From Halomonas heilongjiangensis (GTDB lineage: Bacteria; Pseudomonadota; Gammaproteobacteria; Pseudomonadales; Halomonadaceae), in contig NZ_PNRE01000049.1 of assembly GCF_002879645.1 (NCBI RefSeq), positions 1-64,000 of the forward strand: 64,000 nucleotides of DNA, in the 5' to 3' direction. Numbering within the stretch: the first letter of the stretch is position 1; every line of letters starts with the position of its first letter. The translations under genes were made by a program, and so were the position numbers. Of this stretch, positions 48,861 to 58,973 are shown piece after piece. The notes under the pieces are model-generated. The model saw nothing but the letters and a program-made list of their open reading frames with translations, did not search any database and was not told where the DNA came from.

Positions 48861-49952
48861 TCAGCCCAGGCGCCGCAGCGGCGCGATGCCGGCTGCCTCG
48901 GCCAGGGCGGCATAGGCCGTCTGATTGGCGCTGTCCAGCGGGATGCCCTCGGCATCGCGCCGGGCCTGGCAGCGCCACTCGCGGTCGCCGGGGGCCAGCA
49001 CCTCGGCGCCGCTGCCAGCCGGCTGGGCCCGCAGGTCGGCCAGGTAGTCGCCCAGGCACGCCTCGAAGGTCGAGCGCTCGACGAAGGCCGCCGGATTCAA
49101 CGCCAGGAAGAAGTGACCGACCCCGCGCGGGGTCGCCAGGTCCGGCCCGCCCATGGGCAGCAGGCGGAAGCCGTTGAGCATGCCGGAGAGCGTCGAGCTC
49201 AGCACCTCGACCATGCCAGCGAGCCCCGCCCCCTTGAAGCCGAAGTCGCTGCCCCCCAGCGGCAGCAGGGCGGCGACCTCGGCCGGCGCCCGCGTCACCC
49301 GCCCCTCGGCGTCGGCGGCGACCTGATCCGGCAGCACGCGCCCGATGGCGTCGTACTGCCGCACCCGGTTCCAGGGAATCGCACTGGTCGCCATGTCGAG
49401 CAGGTAAGGCGACTGCCCGGCCACCGGGGCGGCGAAGGCGATGGGGTTGGTGCCGTGAAAGGGTGCCCTGCCCTGGTGGAGCAGCACGAAGGGGTCCGAA
49501 TTGCACACCGCCAGCCCGATCAGTCCGCGCTCGGCGGCGGCCAGGGCGTAGCAGCCCGCGGCACCGAAGTGGGAGGAATTGCCGACCGCCACCGCCCCCA
49601 CCCCGACCTCCGCGGCCATCGTCGCCGCCTGTTCCATGGCCGTGAAGCCGGCCAGGTGGCCGAAGCCGTCGCCGGCATCCAGGTAGCCGGTGGCCGGCAG
49701 GTGCCGGGTGAAGCGCATCCGCGGCGCCCCCCGGATGCGGCCGCCCTCGAGCGCCTGGAGATAGTGCGGCAGCAGGCGCAGGCCGTGGCTGTCGGTGCCC
49801 ATCCGCGAGGCGGTGACCAGGGCACGGGTCACCGCGTCGGCCGATGCCTCGTCGGCACCGGCCCGGCGCAGCACCGCGAGCATGAAGCGCTCGAGGTCGT
49901 CGACCGCCACGCGAAAATCCAGCGGGCGAGCGTCTCTCCGGGTGTCGTTCAT
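48861..49952 (-). CDS. Malate/lactate dehydrogenase, Ldh2 family (NAD(P)-dependent 2-keto/2-hydroxy acid enzyme)
   Basis: A 363-residue Ldh2-family dehydrogenase, unrelated to the classic LDH fold. It has ASRMGTDSHGLRLLPHYLQAL with the catalytic His, VGNSSHFGAAGCYA, TNPIAFAAP and the end GGPDLATPRGVGHFFLAL. Members include malate dehydrogenases, ureidoglycolate dehydrogenase, 2,3-diketogulonate reductase YiaK and piperideine-2-carboxylate reductase. ATG 49952 is used. It follows dctM of system 2 by 21 bases, so its substrate is probably the imported acid. Confidence 0.87.
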   Translation of the reverse strand: MNDTRRDARPLDFRVAVDDLERFMLAVLRRAGADEASADAVTRALVTASRMGTDSHGLRLLPHYLQALEGGRIRGAPRMRFTRHLPATGYLDAGDGFGHLAGFTAMEQAATMAAEVGVGAVAVGNSSHFGAAGCYALAAAERGLIGLAVCNSDPFVLLHQGRAPFHGTNPIAFAAPVAGQSPYLLDMATSAIPWNRVRQYDAIGRVLPDQVAADAEGRVTRAPAEVAALLPLGGSDFGFKGAGLAGMVEVLSSTLSGMLNGFRLLPMGGPDLATPRGVGHFFLALNPAAFVERSTFEACLGDYLADLRAQPAGSGAEVLAPGDREWRCQARRDAEGIPLDSANQTAYAALAEAAGIAPLRRLG

Positions 49953-49973
49953 GGGCAATCATCTCTCTCGGGC

Positions 49974-51353
49974 TCAGCGGTAGACCAGGGTCGGCAACCA
50001 CATGGACAGCGACGGAACGAAGGTGACCAGCAGCAGGCAGATGACCAGCGGGATCAGGAAGGGAATGGTGCCGCGCATGCAGCGCTCGAAGCTGACGTTG
50101 GCCACCCGCGACAGCACATAGAGCACCATCCCCACCGGTGGGGTCAGCAGGCCGATCATCAGGTTGAGCACCATGATCACCCCGAAGTGCACCGGATCCA
50201 CGCCCACCGCCATGGCCAGCGGCAACAGCACCGGCACCAGGATGGTGATGGCGGCGATGGTCTCCATGAAGCAGCCGACGATGATCAGCACCAGGTTGGC
50301 CATCATCAGCACCGCCACCTTGCTGTCGGCGAAGGGTCCCAGCAGCGCAATGACGTGCTGGGTGACCTGGTTGCTGGTCAGGATCCAGGCGAAGATCGAG
50401 GCCGCCGAGACGATGAACAGGATCACCGCGGTGGTCTCGATGGTCTCCATGCTGACCCTGAGCAGCTTGCGCCAGGTCAGGGTGCGATAGACCACCACCC
50501 CGAGGAGCAGCGCATAGAACACCGCCGCCACCGCCGCCTCGGTAGGGGTGAAGGCGCCGGTGATGATGCCGCCGACGATGATCACCGGCGTCAGCAACGA
50601 CAGGAAGGCACGGGCGAAGCTGTGGCCGAGCACCCGCACCGAGAAGGTGGCATCGCGCTGGTAGCCGCGCCGCCTGGAGATCAGGAAGATCATCAGCATC
50701 AGCATCGCGCCCATCAGCAGGCCGGGGATCAGCCCCGCCGCGAACAGCTGGCCCACCGAGGCGGACGCCATCACGCCGTAGATCACCATCGGCAGGCTCG
50801 GCGGGATGATCGGCCCGATGGTCGAGGAGGCCGCGGTGATGCCCACGGCGAACTCCTCGTCGTAGCCGGCATCCTTCATCGCCTTCACCTCGATCATGCC
50901 GAGGCCGCCGGCATCGGCCACCGCGGCGCCCGACATCCCCGAGAAGACGATGCTCGCCCCCACGTTGACGTGGCCCAGGCCACCGCGCATCCACCCCATC
51001 AGTGCCTTGGCGAAGTTGAAGATGCGCTCGGTGATGCCGGCATTGTTCATCAGGCTGCCGGCGAAGATGAAGAAGGGAATCGCCAGCAGCGGAAAACTGT
51101 CGATGCCGTTGATCATGCGGTGCGCCACCACCACGTTCGGTACCTGACCGGTGATCAGCACGAACAGCAGGCAGGCGCCGGCCAGGCTGACGGCGATCGG
51201 CACGCCCAGCACCAGCATGGTGAACAGCGAAAAGAACAGGAACGCCAGGTAATGCCCCATCACCGCCAGGATCACGCACCCCAGCACGGCCAGTGCCGAG
51301 AGCAGCGGCGTCACGACGGGCTTCTGCCAACGCATCACGGTGAGTCGAGACAT
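49974..51353 (-). CDS. dctM: TRAP transporter large permease (DctM), system 2
   Basis: A 459-residue permease with about 12 transmembrane segments. An extra N-terminal segment of about 25 residues precedes the core. Motifs include PFFIFAGSLMNNAGITERIF, MSGAAVADAGGLGMIEVKAMKDAGY and IGPIIPPSLPMVIYG. It is distinct from system 1 DctM. Order on the minus strand is dctP, dctQ, dctM, Ldh2, gntR. Confidence 0.94.
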   Translation of the reverse strand: MSRLTVMRWQKPVVTPLLSALAVLGCVILAVMGHYLAFLFFSLFTMLVLGVPIAVSLAGACLLFVLITGQVPNVVVAHRMINGIDSFPLLAIPFFIFAGSLMNNAGITERIFNFAKALMGWMRGGLGHVNVGASIVFSGMSGAAVADAGGLGMIEVKAMKDAGYDEEFAVGITAASSTIGPIIPPSLPMVIYGVMASASVGQLFAAGLIPGLLMGAMLMLMIFLISRRRGYQRDATFSVRVLGHSFARAFLSLLTPVIIVGGIITGAFTPTEAAVAAVFYALLLGVVVYRTLTWRKLLRVSMETIETTAVILFIVSAASIFAWILTSNQVTQHVIALLGPFADSKVAVLMMANLVLIIVGCFMETIAAITILVPVLLPLAMAVGVDPVHFGVIMVLNLMIGLLTPPVGMVLYVLSRVANVSFERCMRGTIPFLIPLVICLLLVTFVPSLSMWLPTLVYR

Positions 51354-51424
51354 GCATGGCCCCTTGCAGCTTCAGTCATCTTGCCTCGTTAGTCAGGGTT
51401 CATGGCGTTACCGTCCGGCAGGAC

Positions 51425-51952
51425 TCAGCCATGCGCGGCGAGATGGAGTTTCCATAGACGCTGGATGCCGCGCAGCGCCATCATCACGAAGGCGGCACAG
51501 ACGGCGTAATAGAGCACGCTCTTGGGCACGTCCACCGAGATCATCATGCCGCCGGTCCGGCCCGCCAGTTGGTAGGTCACCCAGGCGAGGGCCAGGTAGA
51601 ACGCGATACAGGTCAGATCGACCAGCCGCGTCAGCGCCCTGGCCAGCCAGGGCGGCATGTAGTGGTAGAAGAACTCCACCATGATATGGCTGCCCTTGCG
51701 CACCGCCATGATGCTGCCGATGAAACCGACCAGGATCAGCAGATACCGGGCGATCTCCTCGGTCCAGGTGGTGGAATCACCCAGCACATAGCGGGTGAAG
51801 AACTGCAGGAAGACGACGAAGATCAGCGCCCAGAACACCACCAGGGTGACGTAGTCCTCGACGGCATGGTCGTCGAAACGGAAGACGTCATCGTCCTCGA
51901 AGGCGGCCTCGAAGTCGATGACGGGCCCCTGACCCTCGGGTTGGTTCGACAT
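51425..51952 (-). CDS. dctQ: TRAP transporter small permease (DctQ), system 2
   Basis: A 175-residue membrane protein with four predicted segments (about 32-52, 65-88, 98-120 and 140-160) and the DctQ phrase GDSTTWTEEIARYLLILVGFIGS. The N-terminal 28 residues are acidic and cytoplasmic. It lies between dctP and dctM, 71 bases upstream of dctM. Confidence 0.9.
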   Translation of the reverse strand: MSNQPEGQGPVIDFEAAFEDDDVFRFDDHAVEDYVTLVVFWALIFVVFLQFFTRYVLGDSTTWTEEIARYLLILVGFIGSIMAVRKGSHIMVEFFYHYMPPWLARALTRLVDLTCIAFYLALAWVTYQLAGRTGGMMISVDVPKSVLYYAVCAAFVMMALRGIQRLWKLHLAAHG

Positions 51953-52015
51953 GGCAGGCCTCCTTGCCCGCTCCGCCCGACAGCGGGCGGAACAGGCGGT
52001 CAGGAAAGGGATGGC

Positions 52016-53011
52016 TTACTGACCGATCGCCTGCAGGCGCTCGTAGTTGTCCTCGTCCCAGGTGGCCGCGTCGCCGAGGTGATGGGGCTCGACCACCTCA
52101 CGGAAGAGCGCGCGATCCACCTCGTTGACGGTGGTGCCCTGCTCCTCGAACCAGGCGACCAGCTCCTGCTCGGCCTGGACGATCTCCTCGGTGTTGTTCC
52201 GGGCCGCCTCCTGGAAGACCTCGCGGAAGATCTCGCGGTCCTCCTCGGAGAGCTGGTTCCAGCGCGGGCCACCGACGATGGTGATCAGCGAGTCGGTGAT
52301 ATGCCCGGTCAGGTTGATGGTGTCCTGCACCTCGTGGAAGGCCTTGGCGCGGATGGTCGGCAGCGGGTTCTCCTGGGCGTCCACCACCCCCTGCTGCAGG
52401 GCCAGGTAGACCTCGTCGAAGGCGATCGGGGTCGGGTTGGCCCCGGCCGCCCGCGGGAACATCATGTACAGCGGCGCATTGGGCACCCGGATGCGCAGGT
52501 TCTCCATGTCCGCCGGGGTATTGATGGGCTCGTTGGAGGTCACATGGCGTTCGCCGTAGTAGTTGAGCGCGATGGGCACGTTGCCGGTGGCGTCCTGGTA
52601 GCCCTCGGCGATCTCCTGGAACAGGTCGCTGTCGGCATAGGCCTGCCAGTGGTCAAAGTCGCGGAACATGTAGGCGGCGCCGGCGATCCCCATGGGGCCA
52701 TAGGAACGGCCGGCGAACTGGTTGCCGGTGTAGATGACGTCGACGGTGCCCAGTTGCAGCCCCTCGTTGATGTCCTCCTCCTTGCCCAGCGACGAGGCCG
52801 GATGGACCTGCATGGTGTAGCGCCCCTCGGTGCGCTCCTCGATCTGTTCCGCGGCCCACTCGGCCCACTTGTGGAAGGGCTCGGAGGTCTCGTAGACGTG
52901 GGCGAAACGCAGGTTCTCCTGCGCCTGGACCATCCCGGCGATGCCGATGCCCGAGGCCAGCAGCGTCATGGAGACCCAGCGGGTCAGCGTGAGTTGGCGT
53001 GGATGAGTCAT
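52016..53011 (-). CDS. dctP: TRAP transporter substrate-binding protein (DctP), system 2
   Basis: A 331-residue periplasmic protein with a Sec signal (about 1-31, ending VQAQE). Conserved features are the Arg in LRIRVPNAPLYMMFPRAAGA and DEVYLALQQGVVDAQENP. The usual Asn/Glu/Arg carboxylate pocket suggests an organic acid, different from system 1. ATG 53011 lies 10 bases after a GGAGAA site. It heads the operon and is divergent from the FAD oxidase at 53246. Confidence 0.92.
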   Translation of the reverse strand: MTHPRQLTLTRWVSMTLLASGIGIAGMVQAQENLRFAHVYETSEPFHKWAEWAAEQIEERTEGRYTMQVHPASSLGKEEDINEGLQLGTVDVIYTGNQFAGRSYGPMGIAGAAYMFRDFDHWQAYADSDLFQEIAEGYQDATGNVPIALNYYGERHVTSNEPINTPADMENLRIRVPNAPLYMMFPRAAGANPTPIAFDEVYLALQQGVVDAQENPLPTIRAKAFHEVQDTINLTGHITDSLITIVGGPRWNQLSEEDREIFREVFQEAARNNTEEIVQAEQELVAWFEEQGTTVNEVDRALFREVVEPHHLGDAATWDEDNYERLQAIGQ

Positions 53012-53245
53012 CTTGTTGTTCTCCTGGGACTGAGAGTCTTGCTGTATACGTATCATACCAACACAGTGAAACCTAGCCGCTCTCTCGTGGCCACGCAACT
53101 CTGCCGACGGCCATTCATCCAAGGGGGGCGAGACGCGGCGGTGCCGTTGCCTTCGCCTTGCAATGACGGCACTGCCGATGGCATACCTCTCATACACAAA
53201 TGCCAAGGCAGGCGATGGCTGGCCGCCGCGCCTCCGGAGGAGCAG

Positions 53246-54667
<1,422 letters not shown>

Positions 54668-54901
54668 TGGCCGCCAACGCCGCAGACGCCCAACCGGCGC
54701 CGCTTCGCGACGCAATCGCCCCGCGGAGCGTGGCTCCCACAGGAAGGCTGGTTCCTGCGCTGTAGGAGCTTGGCTCTGCCGAGCGATTGGCGCCGGCAGG
54801 CGCCTTGGCGGTGGCCGCCAACGCCGCAGACGACCAACCGGCGCCGCTTCGCGACGCAATCGCCCCGCGGAGCGTGGCTCCACAGGAAGGCTGGTTCCTG
54901 C
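54668..54901. repeat. Two 90-base direct repeats carrying REP-like cores
   Basis: The copies at 54668-54758 and 54812-54901 differ by a single deleted C and a few bases near their start. Each contains a 27-base core (54711-54737, 54855-54881) that is the exact reverse complement of the core at 62525-62551 and 62602-62628. The core is palindrome-like, as in REP elements. Confidence 0.75.
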
Positions 54902-54919
54902 AGCCCTGGCGGCCACCGC

Positions 54920-55004
54920 CATGGGGTCTGACCCCGTTCCCGACCAAGGCCGGCGACATCGGCTCCCGCGCCGATCCCGACGCCCCGGGGGTCAGACCCC
55001 CATG
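54920..55004. repeat. Inverted GGGGTCTGACCCC pair
   Basis: CATGGGGTCTGACCCC (54920-54935) and its near-exact complement (54988-55004) enclose 52 bases. Such palindromes recur at 38224-38261. The pair could form a long hairpin near the 3' ends of convergent genes. Confidence 0.65.
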
Positions 55005-55044
55005 GGGGAAGAACCCTGACCCTGTCGAGGCGTCGAGCACCACG

Positions 55045-55923
55045 TCAGCGCCCCCTCCGCTCCAGCACGCGGATGACCTCGGGCACCGCCAGCGCCTGGT
55101 CCTCGATGCCCGCGTAGAGCTCGCGCACGGCGCTGGCCACGCCGCGCGCCACGCCGAGCTCGTCGGTCATGGCATGGTAGTAGCCGATGTCCTTGCTGGC
55201 ATTGGCCACGCTGAAGCGGAAGCCGGAGGGGTCACCGGCCTCGATGAAGGGGCGCATCCGCTCGAACACCACGCCACCGCCGCCGCCCTTGCCCAGCACC
55301 TCCAGCAGCGCGCCGTCGTCGATGCCGGCACGCCGCGAGGCCGCCGTCGCCTCGGCCAGCACCGCCGAGAAGCCCAGCGACACATAGTTGTGCAGCAGCT
55401 TCAGGGTATGCCCGGCGCCCACCGCCCCGGCGTGGGTGATGGTCTCGGCGAAGCTCTCGAGCAGCGGCCGCACCTCGGCGAAGAGCGCCGCCGGCGCTCC
55501 CACGATCAGGTTGAGCCGTCCCTCGGCGGCCTCCTTCGGGGTGCGGGTCATGGCCGCCTCCATAAAGCGCCCGCCGGCGGCGGCTACCCGCTCGGCAACC
55601 CGTTCGGTCGAGCTCGGCAGCGCCGTGGAGCAGTCGATCACCACGCTGCCCTCGCCCAGCCCCTCCAGCACGCCGCCGGGTTCGAACAGCACCGCCTCGA
55701 CCTGGGGCGAACCGGTCACGCAGAGGATGATCACCTCGGCGGCCTCGGCCACCTCACGCCCCGAGGCCTTCGCCACCGCACCGGCGGCGAGCAGGTCCTC
55801 CACCGGCTGGTTGCCGGGGTGATCGAGGAAACAGAGCCGGTGGCCGGCCCCCAGGAGGTTGCGGGCGATGCCGTGGCCCATCAGGCCCACGCCGACCATG
55901 CCGACACGGCGGGATTGGCTCAT
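55045..55923 (-). CDS. 3-hydroxyisobutyrate/tartronate-semialdehyde-reductase-like dehydrogenase
   Basis: A 292-residue beta-hydroxyacid dehydrogenase. It has the Rossmann motif VGMVGVGLMGHGIARNL, the substrate-binding DCSTALPSST, a GGRFMEAAMTRTPKEAAEG segment, and the catalytic Lys in TLKLLHNYVSLG. GarR and HIBADH are the closest kinds. It reduces a semialdehyde or oxidises a 3-hydroxy acid with NAD(P). Its location beyond the TRAP system 2 locus suggests a link to that pathway, but the repeats between leave this uncertain. Confidence 0.85.
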   Translation of the reverse strand: MSQSRRVGMVGVGLMGHGIARNLLGAGHRLCFLDHPGNQPVEDLLAAGAVAKASGREVAEAAEVIILCVTGSPQVEAVLFEPGGVLEGLGEGSVVIDCSTALPSSTERVAERVAAAGGRFMEAAMTRTPKEAAEGRLNLIVGAPAALFAEVRPLLESFAETITHAGAVGAGHTLKLLHNYVSLGFSAVLAEATAASRRAGIDDGALLEVLGKGGGGGVVFERMRPFIEAGDPSGFRFSVANASKDIGYYHAMTDELGVARGVASAVRELYAGIEDQALAVPEVIRVLERRGR

Positions 55924-56054
55924 CGTATGACTCCACTATCGAGGTAACGACACCCAGGGTATCGCGACGGGGTTCACAATATGCAAGTTAACGGTATAAA
56001 TCGACAACCGGTCCTCCACCGATCAGCCATGGCGAACCGTCACCGTCTTAAACG

Positions 56055-56085
56055 CACGACGCCGCGGCAATGCCGCGGCGTCGTG
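56055..56085 (-). terminator. Terminator after wza
   Basis: CACGACGCCGCGGC and GCCGCGGCGTCGTG pair as a very long stem around a short CAATG-type loop, 17 bases after the wza stop. Only a short TTT follows on the minus strand. It probably ends the exopolysaccharide cluster. Confidence 0.65.
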
Positions 56086-56101
56086 TCGAACCAGGGGCCC
56101 G

Positions 56102-57283
56102 TCAAAGGTCGCCGATATCGTCGACCGAGCTGGCCAGATCACCGGGCAGGGTGACGGACGGCAGCAGCAAGGAGATGACGTTGTTCCACCGCGCCAGCGG
56201 TGCGGACGTCACATAGACCACATCCTGAGGCTCCAGCGGAAACCGTGTGCCCAGCATGAGCCGTGTCGCATCGCTGATATCGAGCTGATAGACGGTGGCG
56301 AGCTTCTCGCTGTCCGGCGTGTTCCCGCGGACGACGAAGATGCCGGAGGGCTGCGCCCGGCTCTCGTTGACGCCGCCTGCCCGGGCCAGGGCATCGGTCA
56401 GGGTGATGCGCTCGTTGCCCAGGGGAATCGCCCCCGGCCGCCGCACCTGCCCAAGCACCACCACGTTCTGGTTCTCGGCGGTGGGAACATGCAGGACATC
56501 GCCGTCACGCAACAGGCGATTCTGGCTGTGGTCGCCCTGACGCAGCAAGGCATAGAGGGAGAGGCGCTCCTCCCGGCCATCGCGATACAGGAGCACATTG
56601 TGCCAGTCGGCAGCAGACGAGGCGCCACTGGCCTGGCTGATCGCGTCAAGGACGGTCAGGGGCACGATGGTGATCGGCAGCGTTCCCGGCGACTCCACCG
56701 CGCCGCTGATGTAAACCTTCTGCGAACGGAAGGCCGCCACCCCCACCTCGACCTGAGGATCGGTGATCACCGACGAGAGGCGGCGGGTGATCAGGCCACG
56801 CAGCTCCTCGAGCGTCATCCCCGTCACACGCACCCGCCCGACATAGGGATAGAACATCGAGCCATCGGGACGAATGCGGTTGCCGGCCTCCTCTGCCGGA
56901 CGGTCGCTGCCGGCGGGTATCGTCAACTCGGGATGGTCGTAGACGATCACGCTGACCACATCCCCGGGCCCCAGGCGATACTCGTAATCCTGGACCTCCT
57001 GTCTCAGCGGGGGCGATGTGGGACGCGCGTGCGGCTCCACGATGCGCATCCGCCCCACCAGTTCCGGGGTGATCGGCTCGATGTCCACCCGCGAGTCCAG
57101 GGACTCATCGAGCCGATTCTCGTTGATGTGCCCCCCCGGTGCGAAGGCGCACCCGCCAATGGCCGAGAACGCCAGCAACAGCAGGAGCATCCTGACCAGG
57201 CCCCGCGGCCCTGCCACGGCGTGTCCTGCCTCGTCGTCGGGGCCGTTCTCGTACCCGTGTACCTCAGCTTGTCGAGCCATCAT
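56102..57283 (-). CDS. wza: Polysaccharide export outer-membrane lipoprotein (Wza-like)
   Basis: A 393-residue protein with a lipobox LLLLLAFSAIGGC (Cys at about residue 45) after a long charged leader. Poly_export domain: YRLGPGDVVSVIVYDHPELTIP, then FYPYVGRVRVTGMTLEELRGLI, followed by SLBB domains (VYISGAVESPGTLPI; VVVLGQVRRPGAIPL). It would form the outer-membrane channel for capsule or exopolysaccharide. ATG 57283 is preferred, preceded by AAGGGG; the unusually long pre-lipobox leader is a reason to doubt it. No partner Wzc lies within the window. Confidence 0.85.
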   Translation of the reverse strand: MMARQAEVHGYENGPDDEAGHAVAGPRGLVRMLLLLLAFSAIGGCAFAPGGHINENRLDESLDSRVDIEPITPELVGRMRIVEPHARPTSPPLRQEVQDYEYRLGPGDVVSVIVYDHPELTIPAGSDRPAEEAGNRIRPDGSMFYPYVGRVRVTGMTLEELRGLITRRLSSVITDPQVEVGVAAFRSQKVYISGAVESPGTLPITIVPLTVLDAISQASGASSAADWHNVLLYRDGREERLSLYALLRQGDHSQNRLLRDGDVLHVPTAENQNVVVLGQVRRPGAIPLGNERITLTDALARAGGVNESRAQPSGIFVVRGNTPDSEKLATVYQLDISDATRLMLGTRFPLEPQDVVYVTSAPLARWNNVISLLLPSVTLPGDLASSVDDIGDL

Positions 57284-57653
57284 CCCCTTCCCCCTGCTGT
57301 CCTTCCGACAGGCATCTTTCCGACACGCAACCGCCCCGTTGTCGCTGGCAGTCATCCGAGGCCCTTGTCTCTTCGTCGTATCCGTGTGAGCCGGCAGGCC
57401 ACCGGATCGCCGGGTTTCCCGCATCGAGCTCGTCAGACAGTATCGACAGGCCTTCTTTACGAAGAAGAACTAAACGATACACTCAGCTTACATAGTTACA
57501 GAAAGCACACATTATGATTTTGATCAGGGAAGTCGGAGGGGAAATAGCATGAAGAAGTATGACGCCAGGTCATCCTTGCCCGGCCGCAGGACATGACAGG
57601 CGTCAGGCGGTGCCCCACCTGGCGGACCGGGAGAGCCCGCGGCAAGCCCCGGC
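57284..57653. other. Intergenic region upstream of wza
   Basis: About 370 bases between the epimerase stop and the chosen wza start. The stretch 57460-57560 is AT-rich and probably carries the wza promoter, but no clear -35/-10 pair was fixed. A CTTCTT-TACG-AAGAAG hairpin lies at 57452-57467. A 15-codon open frame at 57549 on the plus strand has a good ribosome site but no other support. Confidence 0.45.
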
Positions 57654-58757
57654 TCAGCCCCCCAGCGACTGGGACAGCGGCACCCCCACCTTGTTGGCGG
57701 CGGCGAGGGGATCGATAGCCTCGGCAACGGCGGCTTCCGGCGCCTCGTAGAAGGCCCGGTACCACTCGACGAAGCGCTGCACCCCCACCTCGATCGAGGT
57801 AGAAGGGCAATAGCCCACCGCCTGCTGCAGGGCCGAGACATCGGCATGAGTGTCCAGGGCATCACCGGGCTGGCGTGGCAGCATGTGCTTCACGGCCTGG
57901 CGACCCAGGCACTGCTCGAGTACCTCGATATAGCGGATCAGCGGCACCGGGGTCTGGTTGCCGATGTTGTAGAGCCGCCAGGGAGCCGAACTGCTGGCTG
58001 CCGGGATATCGCCCTCGGTCGCCCGCGCCCGCCATGACGGGTCCTCGGTCGGCGCCTGGTCATGCACCCGCAACACCCCCTCGACGATATCGTCGATATA
58101 GGTGAAATCCCGCCGGTGATGCCCGTGGTTGAACACCTCGATGGGCTCGCCGGCGAGAATCTTGCGGGTGAAGGTGAACAGCGCCATGTCCGGCCGCCCC
58201 CAGGGCCCGTAGACGGTGAAGAAGCGCAGCCCGGTGGTCGGCAGGTCGTACAGGTGGCTATAGGAATGCGCCATCAGCTCGTTGGCCTTCTTGGTGGCCG
58301 CATAGAGGCTCAGCGGATGGTCGACCCGGTCCTCCACCGCAAAGGGGGTGCGCACGTTACCGCCATACACCGAGCTCGAGGAGGCATAGGTCAGGTGCGC
58401 GACCCGGTGGGTGCGGCACCCCTCCAGCACATGCAGGAAACCCACCAGGTTGCTCTCGACATAGGCGTGGGGGTTCTCCAGCGAATAACGCACCCCGGCC
58501 TGGGCCGCCAGGTGGACGACCCGCTCCGGGCACCAGATGGCGAACAGCGCCTCCATGGCCACCCGATCCGCCAGATCCAGTCGCTCGAAATGAAAGCCCG
58601 GCTCATCGGCCAGCACGGCCAGCCGCGCTTCCTTCAGGGCCGGGTCGTAGTAATCGTTGAGGTTGTCGATACCCACGACTGTCTCGCCACGCTGGCAGAG
58701 CGCACGCGCCACATGGAAGCCGATGAAGCCGGCGGCACCGGTCACGAGGATGGGCAT
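57654..58757 (-). CDS. UDP-glucuronate 4-epimerase-like NAD-dependent epimerase
   Basis: A 367-residue extended SDR epimerase. Its Rossmann motif GAAGFIGFHVA (7-17) and VVGIDNLNDYYDPALKEARL match UDP-glucuronate 4-epimerases. The catalytic Ser is in YASSSSVYGGN and the Tyr-Lys in YAATKKANE. RRDFTYIDDIVEG follows. It would convert UDP-GlcA to UDP-GalA. AGGAG lies 9 bases before ATG 58757. Upstream UDP-glucose dehydrogenase supplies the substrate. A UDP-GlcNAcA specificity is possible. Confidence 0.88.
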   Translation of the reverse strand: MPILVTGAAGFIGFHVARALCQRGETVVGIDNLNDYYDPALKEARLAVLADEPGFHFERLDLADRVAMEALFAIWCPERVVHLAAQAGVRYSLENPHAYVESNLVGFLHVLEGCRTHRVAHLTYASSSSVYGGNVRTPFAVEDRVDHPLSLYAATKKANELMAHSYSHLYDLPTTGLRFFTVYGPWGRPDMALFTFTRKILAGEPIEVFNHGHHRRDFTYIDDIVEGVLRVHDQAPTEDPSWRARATEGDIPAASSSAPWRLYNIGNQTPVPLIRYIEVLEQCLGRQAVKHMLPRQPGDALDTHADVSALQQAVGYCPSTSIEVGVQRFVEWYRAFYEAPEAAVAEAIDPLAAANKVGVPLSQSLGG

Positions 58758-58872
58758 CGAACACACTCCTATTGCACCGGAATGTATACGAAGGTAACTC
58801 TCGCCACCCGCCGGCGTAGGACCAAATCCACTGATCCGGCGAATGGTTTGCATCATGCCCGGCGTGCAGAAA

Positions 58873-58906
58873 CGACGATGCCGCGGCACGAACCGCGGCA
58901 TCGTCG
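58873..58906 (-). terminator. Intrinsic terminator after the GT8 gene
   Basis: CGACGATGCCGCGG, loop CACGAA, CCGCGGCATCGTCG is a perfect 14-base-pair stem. On the minus strand it is followed by TTTCTG. It separates the glycosyltransferase genes from the epimerase. Confidence 0.75.
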
Positions 58907-58973
58907 GTAACGACGCAGCCCCCCGTCGCCGGCGCCGGCGCTCCTCGAGCGCATCAGGGCTCGCTTCGCGCCC

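Larger units (their letters stand above)
54668..55044. other. Repeat-rich intergenic region
   Basis: About 377 bases between the FAD oxidase and the GarR-like gene with no supported gene. It contains two near-identical 90-base direct repeats (54668-54758, 54812-54901), an extra REP-like fragment between them (about 54761-54795), and an inverted GGGGTCTGACCCC pair (54920-55004). Confidence 0.7.

Noticed and set aside
48831-51392. 853-codon plus-strand open frame rich in His, Gln and Arg
   Set aside because: It is the antisense of the Ldh2 and DctM genes; the composition is typical of antisense translation.
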